A DNA stretch of 49,212 nt. Source: Desmonostoc muscorum FACHB-395. Lineage in GTDB: Bacteria > Cyanobacteriota > Cyanobacteriia > Cyanobacteriales > Nostocaceae. The stretch lies in the NCBI RefSeq assembly GCF_014698035.1, contig NZ_JACJSF010000060.1, positions 1 to 49,212 of the forward strand, written 5' to 3'. Positions 16,278-24,886 of this stretch are shown in pieces (positions within the stretch are counted from its first letter, which is position 1; every line of letters begins with the position of its first letter). A program made the translations under genes and the position numbers. The notes beneath the pieces were generated by a model. It searched no databases and was not told where the DNA came from. It worked only from the letters and a program-made list of their open reading frames with translations.

Positions 16278-17090
16278 ATGAGTTATTCCCCTTATCTGCT
16301 TAAAGGTCAAAAAGCACTTGTGACAGGTGGTAGTTCTGGAATTGGTGAAGCGATCGCTCGCTATTTGGCTGCATCAGGTGCAGCAGTAGCTATTAACTAT
16401 CATTCGGAAGCTGAATCAGCCCAAAAAATTGTTGATGATATCAAAGCTAATAATGGAGAAGCGTTCGCTATTCAAGCTGATGTCAGCAAAGAAGACCAAG
16501 TAAAGACAATGTTCAGCCAGACGCTTAAACAATTTGGCACTATTGATATTTTAGTAAGTAATGCAGGCATTCAAAAAGACTCAGCATTTATAGATATGAC
16601 CCTCGATCAATGGAATGCAGTGATTGGGATAAATCTAACGGGACAATTCTTGTGTGCTAGGGAAGCCGCAAAGGAATTCTTGCGTCGAGGTGTGAAGCCT
16701 GATATTTCTTGTGCGGCAGGTAAAATTATTTGCATGAGTTCCGTCCATCAGGTAATTCCTTGGGCAGGTCATGTTAATTATGCTACTAGCAAGGGTGGTA
16801 TAAATATGATGATGCAAAGTATTGCCCAAGAACTTGCTCCTCACAAAATTCGTGTTAATAGTATTGCTCCTGGTGCAATAAAAACTCCAATTAATAAATC
16901 AGCTTGGGATACTCCACAAGCAGAGGCAAATTTACTAAAACTAATTCCAGCGAAACGTGTGGGAGATGTAGAAGACATCGCCAAAGCAGCAGTTTGGTTG
17001 GCTTCTGATGACTCTGATTATGTCAATGGTACAACACTGTTTGTAGATGGTGGAATGACTTTGTATCCAGGTTTTACAGAGAATGGTTAA
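16278..17090 (+). CDS. Short-chain dehydrogenase, glucose 1-dehydrogenase-like
   Basis: The 270-residue classical SDR has the NAD(P)-binding TGGSSGIGEAIARYLAASGAAVAINYHSE near residue 16, NAGI near residue 94, a catalytic Ser in SSVHQVIPWAG and Tyr/Lys in YATSKGG near residue 170, then RVNSIAPGAIKTPINK and DDSDYVNGTTLFVDGGMTLYPGF. The overall pattern (NYHSEAESAQ, VHQVIPWAGHVNYATSKGG, DGGMTLYPGF) is that of glucose 1-dehydrogenase-type enzymes, which turn glucose into gluconolactone. The SMP-30 lactonase lies 2.8 kb upstream on the same strand. ATG 16278 is the first in-frame start. It is divergent from the VOC gene. Confidence 0.9.
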   Translation: MSYSPYLLKGQKALVTGGSSGIGEAIARYLAASGAAVAINYHSEAESAQKIVDDIKANNGEAFAIQADVSKEDQVKTMFSQTLKQFGTIDILVSNAGIQKDSAFIDMTLDQWNAVIGINLTGQFLCAREAAKEFLRRGVKPDISCAAGKIICMSSVHQVIPWAGHVNYATSKGGINMMMQSIAQELAPHKIRVNSIAPGAIKTPINKSAWDTPQAEANLLKLIPAKRVGDVEDIAKAAVWLASDDSDYVNGTTLFVDGGMTLYPGFTENG

Positions 17091-17104
17091 GATAATTCGT
17101 AATA

Positions 17105-17152
17105 CTCGCCATTCGCGTAGCGTCTCGTAGAGAAGGCGAGAAGCAAGCTACG
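17105..17152. repeat. Small repeat with nested hairpin
   Basis: CTCGCC...GGCGAG (17105-17140) and GCGTAGC...GCTACG form overlapping inverted arms, and the block is framed by 'aattcgtaat' on both sides. It is typical of Nostocales dispersed repeats and lies between the SDR and debranching-like genes; it could also act as a transcription attenuator. Confidence 0.55.
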
Positions 17153-17254
17153 TAATTCGTATTTAAGTTTTGTAACTGGGATTTAAAAAGAGCCACAAAA
17201 CTTTCCGCTTGTTGGAAGCGGGGGAATTAAAACCACAGAATTGGTTAATTGAGA

Positions 17255-19378
17255 ATGCCTACAAAAGTTACTGTTAATTCTGGTTTAATAACCATCAACG
17301 ATGGTTCCTCTTTTTTGGTAACGGCTAGTGATGGTTCTATCGACGAAAATTTACCTCAAGGTTTTTTTGTTTGGGACACACGGGTAATTTCTTACTACGA
17401 AATTTCTCTTAATCGCTATCGACTTTCGCTGTTAGCCTCTAGCAATATCACCCATCATAATGCGCTTTACCAATTCACTAACCCACAACTTCCTATTATC
17501 AACGGCTCCTTACCCCCTGGTAGTTTACTTGTAACCGTTGGGCGCGACATTGTGGAAGGTATGCATGAAGATATTGATATAACTAACTATCATAATGAAG
17601 TTGTTAAGTTTCAATTAATGCTAGCTGTGCGTTCTGATTTTGCGGATATTTTTGATGTCAAATCACAGCAACTCTTGACGCGAGGTGAAACACAAACCAG
17701 ATGGGAAAATGGTGTACTCACTACTGAATATCGTAACGGCTCTTTCTTGCGAGGTATTGTGATTGAGCCAGTTTGTGGTAATTCTGAGCCACGCTATGCC
17801 AATGGTCGTTTAATGTTTGATGTGGTCATTGCTCCTGGGAAAACATGGCACACTTGTGTCAATTTTACAGCTTTAGCAGATGGAAATGTTTTCAAACCTC
17901 AAAACACCTGTGCTGTGCCTCACAGTACGAAAGCGGGAAAGGTTAGGGATGAATTTCTGATGAATGCGACAAAGTTGCGATCGTCTAATGCTGAAATTGC
18001 CGAATACTATCAGCAAGCGATCGCAGATATGGGAGCGTTGCGGATTGATGTGGATGATAACGGACATCAATTTTGGATGCCTGCTGCTGGTATTCCCTGG
18101 TTTGTTGCCGTTTTTGGACGTGACTCAATAATTGCTAGCTTGCAAGCGATCGCAGTTTATCATGAATTTGCTCGTGGCACGTTACTCAAACTGGCTCAAC
18201 TCCAAGCAACTGAGTTGGATGATTGGCACGATGCCCAACCAGGCAAAATGCTCCACGAAATGCGGCGCGATGAGTTAACCACACTAAACCTACTTCCATA
18301 TCATCCCTACTACGGAACAGTAGATACTACCATCCTGTGGATTGTTACTTTAGCTGAAGCCTATAACTGGAATGCTGATGTCAGTATGCTTGATGAGTGT
18401 CGAGCGCCACTTGAAAAGGCACTAAATTGGATTGACAAATACGGCGACTTTGACGGGGATGGCTTTGTTGAGTATTTAACTCGTTCGCCAAAAGGATTAC
18501 GCAATCAAGGTTGGAAAGATTCGGGTGACGCAATAGTTTACCCCGATGGGCAGTTAGTTGAGCCGCCAATCGCTTTATGTGAAGTTCAAGGCTACGTTTA
18601 TGATGCGTGGCTAAGGGCAGCTTTAATTTATGAAGTCTGGGGCGAAAAAGAGCAAGCCAAAAAGCTGCGTCAAAAAGCCGAAGAACTTTATCACCGATTT
18701 AATGAACAATTCTGGATGGAATCAGTTGGCTTTTACTGTTTAGGATTAGACGATAAAAAGCAGCAAATTCAATCAATTACTTCAAATCCTGGTCATCTGC
18801 TCTGGTCTGGTATTGTCCCACAGGAACGAGCAAAAAAACTTGTTAACCGACTTTTTCAACCAGATATGTGGTGTGGTTGGGGTGTACGAACTCTTTCATC
18901 TAAAAATCAGGGATATAACCCAATTAGTTATCAACGGGGTAGTGTTTGGCCTCACGATAACTCCATAATTGCCGCCGGATTAAAAAAGTATGGCTATCAC
19001 CAAGAAGCTAACCGCATTGCTGAGGGTATTTTTGCTGCTGCTAGTTATTTTCAAGCTGGACGAATGCCAGAATTGTTTGCGGGAATTGAACGCCAAGATC
19101 ATAACTTTCCCGTACCTTATCCAGATGCCAATATTCCCCAAGCTTGGGCTGCTGGTTCAATTTTCTTACTCATTCGTACTATTTTAGGACTCAAAGCTGA
19201 TGCTTCAAAACAACAGTTAAAAGTACAGCCGAATCTACCAGATTGCTTACCCGATTTAGAACTCATCAATTTGTCTGTGGGAGACGCTACGGTGGGATTG
19301 CGATTTTGGGGCAACGGCGAACAAACCCAATGGGAAGTTACGCATCTTGATGGTGAATTAGAAGTTTCTAATACTTAG
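17255..19378 (+). CDS. Amylo-alpha-1,6-glucosidase / glycogen debranching-like enzyme
   Basis: ATG 17255 (707 residues) is preferred to TTG 17249. Residues of about 1-220 form the N-terminal bacterial debranching domain (LITINDGSSFLVTASDGSIDENLPQGFFVWDTRVISYYEI). The C-terminal (alpha/alpha)6 domain has IPWFVAVFGRDSIIASLQA near residue 280, YYGTVDTTILWI, DFDGDGFVEYLTRSPKGLRNQGWKDSGDAI with the acidic residues expected in the active site, and RGSVWPHDNSIIAAGL. Such enzymes cleave alpha-1,6 links or related glucans. No signal peptide. With the GH15 protein at 21663 on the same strand it suggests an alpha-glucan degradation module. The last 60 residues (VQPNLPDCLPDLELINLSVG) are the usual C-terminal beta-domain. 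Confidence 0.9.
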   Translation: MPTKVTVNSGLITINDGSSFLVTASDGSIDENLPQGFFVWDTRVISYYEISLNRYRLSLLASSNITHHNALYQFTNPQLPIINGSLPPGSLLVTVGRDIVEGMHEDIDITNYHNEVVKFQLMLAVRSDFADIFDVKSQQLLTRGETQTRWENGVLTTEYRNGSFLRGIVIEPVCGNSEPRYANGRLMFDVVIAPGKTWHTCVNFTALADGNVFKPQNTCAVPHSTKAGKVRDEFLMNATKLRSSNAEIAEYYQQAIADMGALRIDVDDNGHQFWMPAAGIPWFVAVFGRDSIIASLQAIAVYHEFARGTLLKLAQLQATELDDWHDAQPGKMLHEMRRDELTTLNLLPYHPYYGTVDTTILWIVTLAEAYNWNADVSMLDECRAPLEKALNWIDKYGDFDGDGFVEYLTRSPKGLRNQGWKDSGDAIVYPDGQLVEPPIALCEVQGYVYDAWLRAALIYEVWGEKEQAKKLRQKAEELYHRFNEQFWMESVGFYCLGLDDKKQQIQSITSNPGHLLWSGIVPQERAKKLVNRLFQPDMWCGWGVRTLSSKNQGYNPISYQRGSVWPHDNSIIAAGLKKYGYHQEANRIAEGIFAAASYFQAGRMPELFAGIERQDHNFPVPYPDANIPQAWAAGSIFLLIRTILGLKADASKQQLKVQPNLPDCLPDLELINLSVGDATVGLRFWGNGEQTQWEVTHLDGELEVSNT

Positions 19379-19413
19379 AAATTGGGATAAAACTATTCTG
19401 ATAATTGATAAAA

Positions 19414-20655
19414 ATGAACACTATAAACCCTTTTAGCGACCCCATCAATGGAATTTTCCTAGCACTCAGCATGACATTTTCTATGTTCTGGGAAATTCTT
19501 TGGGCGCTCATTCTTGGTTTTACACTATCAGGTATTGTTCAAGCAGTAATTTCTAAAGGGGAAATGAGCCGACTACTACCAGATGCGTCACCAAAATCGA
19601 TTGCAGTAGCCTGTGGTTTAGGTGCAGCTTCATCGTCATGTTCTTATGCTTCTGTCGCCCTTGCCCGTTCTATCTTTCGCAAAGGTGGTAATTTTACAGC
19701 AGCGATCGCATTTCAATTTGCCTCAACTAATTTAGTCATTGAACTAGGCATTATCTTGGCAGTATTAATGGGATGGCAATTTACTTTAGCTGAGTATGTC
19801 GGTGGGCTATTGATGATTGTAATATTAGTATTTCTGTTTAAAGTATTCCTAAAACCCCAGATGGTGAAAGCAGCTAAACAGCAAGCCAACCGGGGACTTT
19901 CCGGTAAAATGGAAGGACACGCCAACATGGACATGTCAGTAACAGAAGGTTCCATTTGGCAAAGGATTTTTTCTGATAAAGGGTTTACATCTATTAGCCA
20001 CTACTTTGTTATGGACTGGGTTTCGGTGTGGTTAGATATTGCGCTGGGATTAGTAATTGCAGGTGCTTTGGCTGCTTGGGTGTCCAACGACTTTTGGCAA
20101 GCATTCTTTCTCACAGATCACCCTATATGGTCTAAATTATGGGGGCCAATTGTCGGGCCAATTGTAGCGATATTTTCCTTTGTTTGTTCTGTGGGGAATG
20201 TTCCTTTAGCTGCTGTGTTGTGGAATGGAGGTATTAGTTTTGGAGGCGTAGTTGCATTTATTTTTGCCGACCTGATTATACTGCCAATTTTAAATATTTA
20301 CCGCAAATATTACGGTTTGAAAATTAGTATATTTCTAGCGATCGCTTTTTATGCAGCGATGGTAAGTGCGGCATTAATAATTGAAATTCTGTTCCAAATT
20401 TTGGGATTAATACCACAAGAACATAACGCCAAAGTAGTTGAGGCATCTATCCAATTTAACTACACTACAGTGTTGAATATTTTGTTTTTAGCTCTAGCAG
20501 CTTTATTGGTTGCGCGGTTCTTCAAAACTGGCGGGCCGAATATGCTGAAAATGATGAATAGCGGCAGTGAGCAAGAACATAGTGAACACCATAACATGAT
20601 GCATTATTCTGCGATTAAGAGGAGAAAGAAGTCTGTGAGAAACTTACCTATTTAG
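19414..20655 (+). CDS. DUF318-type permease (ArsP-like)
   Basis: The 413-residue integral membrane protein has about ten segments and the family motif CGLGAASSSCSYASVALARSIFRKGGNFTAAIAFQFASTNLVIELGIIL, with a triple-serine/cysteine stretch near residue 70 and a second GNVPLAAVLWNGGISFGG block near residue 275. A His/Met-rich cytoplasmic loop (MEGHANMDMSV) and a C-terminal EQEHSEHHNMMHY segment may bind metal. ATG 19414 is preferred to TTG 19405. The gene is 18 bp upstream of the CDF transporter and probably in one operon with it, so metal or metalloid export is plausible; the substrate is unknown. Confidence 0.88.
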   Translation: MNTINPFSDPINGIFLALSMTFSMFWEILWALILGFTLSGIVQAVISKGEMSRLLPDASPKSIAVACGLGAASSSCSYASVALARSIFRKGGNFTAAIAFQFASTNLVIELGIILAVLMGWQFTLAEYVGGLLMIVILVFLFKVFLKPQMVKAAKQQANRGLSGKMEGHANMDMSVTEGSIWQRIFSDKGFTSISHYFVMDWVSVWLDIALGLVIAGALAAWVSNDFWQAFFLTDHPIWSKLWGPIVGPIVAIFSFVCSVGNVPLAAVLWNGGISFGGVVAFIFADLIILPILNIYRKYYGLKISIFLAIAFYAAMVSAALIIEILFQILGLIPQEHNAKVVEASIQFNYTTVLNILFLALAALLVARFFKTGGPNMLKMMNSGSEQEHSEHHNMMHYSAIKRRKKSVRNLPI

Positions 20656-20673
20656 AAGCTAATATTTACAATC

Positions 20674-21612
20674 ATGGCAATTGATTCATCTAAAAAAACA
20701 ATCTTTGCGGCGATGGGGGCTAATTTGGCGATCGCTATTACTAAATTTATCGCTGCTTCTATTACTGGCAGTTCTGCCATGATATCTGAGGGTATTCATT
20801 CAATCGTAGATACTAGCGACCAACTATTACTTTTGCTGGGAATTATCAGAAGCCAAAAACCAGCAGATAATAGTCATCCCTTTGGTTATGGACAAGAACT
20901 TTATTTCTGGACTTTTATTGTTGCCATCCTCATCTTTGCCATTGGTGGCGGGATGTCGATTTATGAAGGAATTACTCATTTAATTAATCCCAGTCCGCTA
21001 GAAGACCCAATGTGGAATTATATTGTGTTAGGTGTGGCAATATTATTAGAGGGTTATTCTTGGACTGTAGCTTTAAAAGAGTTTTTGCCAACCAAGGGTA
21101 AACAAAGTTTTTGGCAAGCTATCAAAAACAGTAAAGACCCCACAGTATTGACAATATTATTTGAGGATACTGCGGCAATTTTAGGTTTATTTGTTGCCTT
21201 AATAGGCATATTTTTAGGACATTTATTTAATAATGTTTATTTGGATGGCATTGCTTCGATTATTATTGGCATTATCTTAGCTATAGTAGCAGTGTTACTA
21301 GCGAGAGAAAGTAAAGGTTTATTAGTTGGAGAAAGTGCCGACCCTCAAACTATAGCTAATATCCGTTCTCTGTCAAAAGCAGAACCAGGAGTGAAAGAAG
21401 TTATCCGGGTGCTAACAATGCAACTTGCTCCACAAGAGGTATTACTAAACTTAGAACTTCAATTTTCTCACAATCTTACAGGTGAAGAAATAGCTTTAAC
21501 TGTAGAAAGTTTAGAAGCAAACATTCGCCAAAAGCATCCTGAAATCAAACAAATTTTTATTGAAGCTAAATCATTAACTGCATCTCGCAAATATTCTCAA
21601 ACTTCTCAGTAA
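20674..21612 (+). CDS. Cation diffusion facilitator transporter
   Basis: The 312-residue protein has six membrane segments and a cytoplasmic C-terminal domain. TM2 holds SAMISEGIHSIVDTSDQLLLLLGI with the site residues (E-x3-H...D), followed by HPFGYGQELYFWTF. TM5 has ILFEDTAAILGLFVALIGIFLG, with the second acidic site near residue 170. The C-terminal domain contains a typical ESADPQTI...VLTMQLAPQEVLLNLELQF. CDF proteins exchange divalent metals such as Zn, Co, Mn or Fe for protons. It starts 18 bp after the permease stop, suggesting an operon. The substrate cannot be named from the motif alone. Confidence 0.93.
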   Translation: MAIDSSKKTIFAAMGANLAIAITKFIAASITGSSAMISEGIHSIVDTSDQLLLLLGIIRSQKPADNSHPFGYGQELYFWTFIVAILIFAIGGGMSIYEGITHLINPSPLEDPMWNYIVLGVAILLEGYSWTVALKEFLPTKGKQSFWQAIKNSKDPTVLTILFEDTAAILGLFVALIGIFLGHLFNNVYLDGIASIIIGIILAIVAVLLARESKGLLVGESADPQTIANIRSLSKAEPGVKEVIRVLTMQLAPQEVLLNLELQFSHNLTGEEIALTVESLEANIRQKHPEIKQIFIEAKSLTASRKYSQTSQ

Positions 21613-21662
21613 TTTTTGAATCAAAGAAAAATCAACTACAGCACTGAACTGGACAGAAATTT

Positions 21663-24059
21663 ATGGTAAAAATTCTCGGTCAAACACAGGCTTTTGGCTC
21701 ACCGGGTATCGATCCTCGATGGACTCATGCCAATAAAGATGGAGTCGGAACAGCTTACTCTACCTCTAGTAACATTTGGTTTACTATCTGGAACGGTGTT
21801 GTGACTGAAATCTACCATCCCACAGTAGATAAACCACAAGTTCGGGATTTACAGTATCTAATTTCTGATGGAAAAAGCTTTTTTCACGAAGAGAAACGCC
21901 ATCTCGAATCAAAAGTTGAACCGATGTGGACTCATGGTTTAGGATATCGTATCATTAATTCCGATCCACAGGGGCGTTATGCTGTCATCAAAGAAGTGAT
22001 TGCTGACCCGCATTTATCCTGTATTTTACAACATACAAAGTTAACAGGAAATAGCGAGTTTATTTCCCAACTCCAGTTATACGCTTTATGTGCGCCGCAT
22101 CTGGAAGTTGGAGGTAGAGGTAATAATGGTTACGCTGTACAAGTTGCTGGACATCGAATTCTCACAGCCGAGAAAGGAGGAACATGGTTAGCGATGGGTG
22201 CAACAATTCCCTTTATCCGTCTTTCTTCTGGCTACGTTGGTGAAAGTGACGGCTGGACAGATTTAGCTGATAACTTTCAGATGGATTGGGAGTTTGATAG
22301 TGCTGTAGATGGCAACATAGCATTAACTGGAGAACTAAATTTAGATAGCACTAAAGAGTTTACTTTAGGACTGGCATTTGGGACAAATCTGCACAATGCA
22401 ATTTCCACACTATTTCAGTCACTCAATATTCCTTTTGAAAAGCAGAAGCAGCTATATAACGAACAGTGGAAGCGATCGCGCCAGGGCATCAAACCATTAG
22501 AAAATAGTTCTTATGATCAGGGTAAGTTGTATCACAACAGCATTAGTCTGTTGTTGGCACATGAAGACAAAACCTATCCAGGTGCATTAATTGCATCTCT
22601 GGCTATCCCTTGGGGTGAAGCCAAAGACGACCAAGACCAAGGAGGATATCACCTTGTCTGGACGCGGGATATGGTTAGCAGTGTATCAGGTTTAGTGGCT
22701 GCTGGGGAAACTGATACAGCAGTGCGATCGCTAATTTATCTCGCCACTAGTCAGCAGGAAGATGGCGGTTTTCCCCAAAATTTCTGGGTTGATGGTAAAC
22801 CTTATTGGACAGGTATCCAGCTTGACGAGGTGGCATTTCCCATTCTGTTAGCATGGCTATTGCACCAGCAAAAAACTTGTTTAAACTTTGATATTTATCC
22901 GATGATTTTACGGGCGGCGGGTTATTTAATTCGTCATGGGCCAGCTACCCAACAAGAACGCTGGGAAGAAAATAGTGGTTATTCACCATCAACATTAGCA
23001 TCTAATATTGCCGCCTTAATTTGTGCTGCTCAATTTGTTCGTGAACGTGGCGATGAAGCAACAGCAAACTTTATCGAAGAATACGCTGATTTTTTAGAAT
23101 CTCACATCGAAGCTTGGACAGTTACTACTGAAGGCACTTTAGTTCCTGGCATCAAACGCCATTACATTCGGATTACTCCTACAGATATTAATAATCCTCA
23201 CCCCAACGAAAATCCTAACCAAGGAACTCTTGTTATCAGCAGTCAACCTCCTAGTGAACCGTCAGAATTTCCCGCGAAGGAAATTGTTGATGGCGGGTTT
23301 TTGCAATTAGTCCGCTATGGAATTCGCAAACCAAATGACCCGATTATTGTTGATTCTGTCAAAGTAATTGATGCAGTTTTAAAAGTAGATACATCTGCTG
23401 GGCCTTGTTGGCATCGTTACAACCACGACGGCTACGGACAGCAAGAAAACGGCAGTCCTTATACTGGTTTTGGTAAGGGACGCGCTTGGCCTCTCTTAAC
23501 AGGAGAACGGGGACATTATGAATTAGCTGTTGGCGGCGATGTCAAAACATATATTAAGGCGATGGAAGGATTTGCATCAGATACTTGTTTACTACCTGAA
23601 CAGGTTTGGGATGAAGCAGATATATCTGAGAATCATCTGTATTTAGGAAAACCAACAGGTTCGGCAATGCCTTTGATGTGGGCACATTCGGAATATATCA
23701 AACTGCTACGGTCAAATCATGATGGTCAGGTATTTGATTTAATTCCACAGGTGACGAATCGATATCTAGGCGAAAGAAAGCAGTGTAAATCGTTGGAAGT
23801 TTGGAAATTTAACCGACAAATAGACAAAGTTAAAAAAGGCTATACATTGCGAATTCACGCTTTAGCATCTTTTCACTTGCACTGGTCAGATGATAATTGG
23901 CAAACCGTCAAAAATACACCTGCTACTTCTACAAAAATAGGGGTTAATTTTGTAGATATTGCTATTTATCATAATCAGCAACAGCCCATCAACTTTACCT
24001 TTTTCTGGATTGAAAGCAGCAAATGGGAAGGACGCAATTATATGATTAGAATTTCGTAA
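21663..24059 (+). CDS. GH15 glucoamylase-like glucan 1,4-alpha-glucosidase
   Basis: The 798-residue protein has an N-terminal beta-sandwich domain (residues 1-270: FGSPGIDPRWTHANKDGVGTAYSTSSNIWFTIWNGVVTEIYHP) and a catalytic (alpha/alpha)6 domain. Motifs are WGEAKDDQDQGGYHLVWTRDMVSS near 320-340, SQQEDGGFPQNFWVDGKPYWTGIQLDEVAFPILLAW, and GFGKGRAWPLLTGERGHYELAVGG near 610 with the catalytic Glu, plus LPEQVWDEAD. Such enzymes release glucose from alpha-glucan ends. No clear signal peptide is seen. It follows the CDF gene by 50 bp and complements the debranching-like enzyme at 17255. Confidence 0.92.
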   Translation: MVKILGQTQAFGSPGIDPRWTHANKDGVGTAYSTSSNIWFTIWNGVVTEIYHPTVDKPQVRDLQYLISDGKSFFHEEKRHLESKVEPMWTHGLGYRIINSDPQGRYAVIKEVIADPHLSCILQHTKLTGNSEFISQLQLYALCAPHLEVGGRGNNGYAVQVAGHRILTAEKGGTWLAMGATIPFIRLSSGYVGESDGWTDLADNFQMDWEFDSAVDGNIALTGELNLDSTKEFTLGLAFGTNLHNAISTLFQSLNIPFEKQKQLYNEQWKRSRQGIKPLENSSYDQGKLYHNSISLLLAHEDKTYPGALIASLAIPWGEAKDDQDQGGYHLVWTRDMVSSVSGLVAAGETDTAVRSLIYLATSQQEDGGFPQNFWVDGKPYWTGIQLDEVAFPILLAWLLHQQKTCLNFDIYPMILRAAGYLIRHGPATQQERWEENSGYSPSTLASNIAALICAAQFVRERGDEATANFIEEYADFLESHIEAWTVTTEGTLVPGIKRHYIRITPTDINNPHPNENPNQGTLVISSQPPSEPSEFPAKEIVDGGFLQLVRYGIRKPNDPIIVDSVKVIDAVLKVDTSAGPCWHRYNHDGYGQQENGSPYTGFGKGRAWPLLTGERGHYELAVGGDVKTYIKAMEGFASDTCLLPEQVWDEADISENHLYLGKPTGSAMPLMWAHSEYIKLLRSNHDGQVFDLIPQVTNRYLGERKQCKSLEVWKFNRQIDKVKKGYTLRIHALASFHLHWSDDNWQTVKNTPATSTKIGVNFVDIAIYHNQQQPINFTFFWIESSKWEGRNYMIRIS

Positions 24060-24114
24060 TTCCTAATTTCTAGTTCGCCTTTCAATACATTTCGGATCAA
24101 AAAGAGCCATTATT

Positions 24115-24573
24115 ATGCAGAATAACTCATCACCCAAACCAACAATTGAATACTGGCACGTCTGGACTGACAACGACGGTATAAGTCACCAATCCCGTTG
24201 TCAAATTGAAGACTTCATAGAAAAAGGCATAGCCCCGGATACCTCACCGCAGTGGCTTTCTAATTTGAAACAGTCTGATGCTACAATCACCTTTACTGTG
24301 CTACCCGTGGGATGGGTTGGTAACTGGCATGAGAACCCGAAACCCCAGTGGATCATCCCACTGTCGGGACGCTGGTTTGTGGAGACTATGGACGGACAGC
24401 GAGTCGAGATGGGTGTTGGCGAAATTTCCTTTGGAGAAGATCAGGGTACGAAAACAGACGCGCAAGGTCATAAGGGTCACTTATCTGGAACAGTAGGCGA
24501 TGTACCAGCTGTTCTAATAATGGTGCAATTTGAAGAGACTCCGACTATAGAGCAATCCTGTAGATTTAGGTAA
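24115..24573 (+). CDS. Cupin-like protein
   Basis: The 152-residue protein has a single small beta-barrel-like domain: WHVWTDNDGISHQSRCQIEDF, VLPVGWVGNWHENPKPQWIIPLSGRWFVETMDGQRVEMGVGEISFGEDQGTK and GHKGHLSGTVGDVPAVLIMVQF. The W-H-x-N-P-x-P-Q-W-I-I...S-G pattern and G-D/E tail are those of a cupin (DUF-type) fold, with potential metal ligands at WHEN and GHKGH. Enzymatic role unknown. It begins 55 bp after the GH15 gene on the same strand and may be cotranscribed with it. Confidence 0.72.
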   Translation: MQNNSSPKPTIEYWHVWTDNDGISHQSRCQIEDFIEKGIAPDTSPQWLSNLKQSDATITFTVLPVGWVGNWHENPKPQWIIPLSGRWFVETMDGQRVEMGVGEISFGEDQGTKTDAQGHKGHLSGTVGDVPAVLIMVQFEETPTIEQSCRFR

Positions 24574-24886
24574 GTGAGTTAGTAGCCAATACAGTTCAGA
24601 ATGAGCAACAAAATATTTGTAGAGACGGCGATTTATCGCGTCTCGAAAACCCAAAATTGTTGCCAGTAGCCCTTAACCCAGGCGTATTGAGTTAGCGATC
24701 GCTAGCAGTGCGTTAGTATACTCCTTTAGTGAAGTAAACTATGCATACCCTGTCGCGCCAGCATCAGCCTGTTAAAAAGCTAGTACATCATAGCGTAAAT
24801 AGCTATCATTTTTTTCCTGAAATATAAACCTCATAATTTAGGAGTATTCGGTTATAGGAGGTTGTACAACACAACTTAATTTTTCT
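24574..24886. other. Gene-free stretch with hairpin
   Basis: These 313 bases carry the GC hairpin at 24619-24644 and a HIP1 site near 24697. A run 'aggagtattcggttataggagg' precedes the antiporter start. No gene is visible. Confidence 0.55.
24619..24644. repeat. Small hairpin repeat
   Basis: GTAGAGACGGCGATTTATCG-CGTCTC folds with GAGACG/CGTCTC and GCGAT/ATCGC arms. This is a well-known short repeat type in Nostoc-like genomes. With no U-run after it, I do not call it a terminator. Confidence 0.6.
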
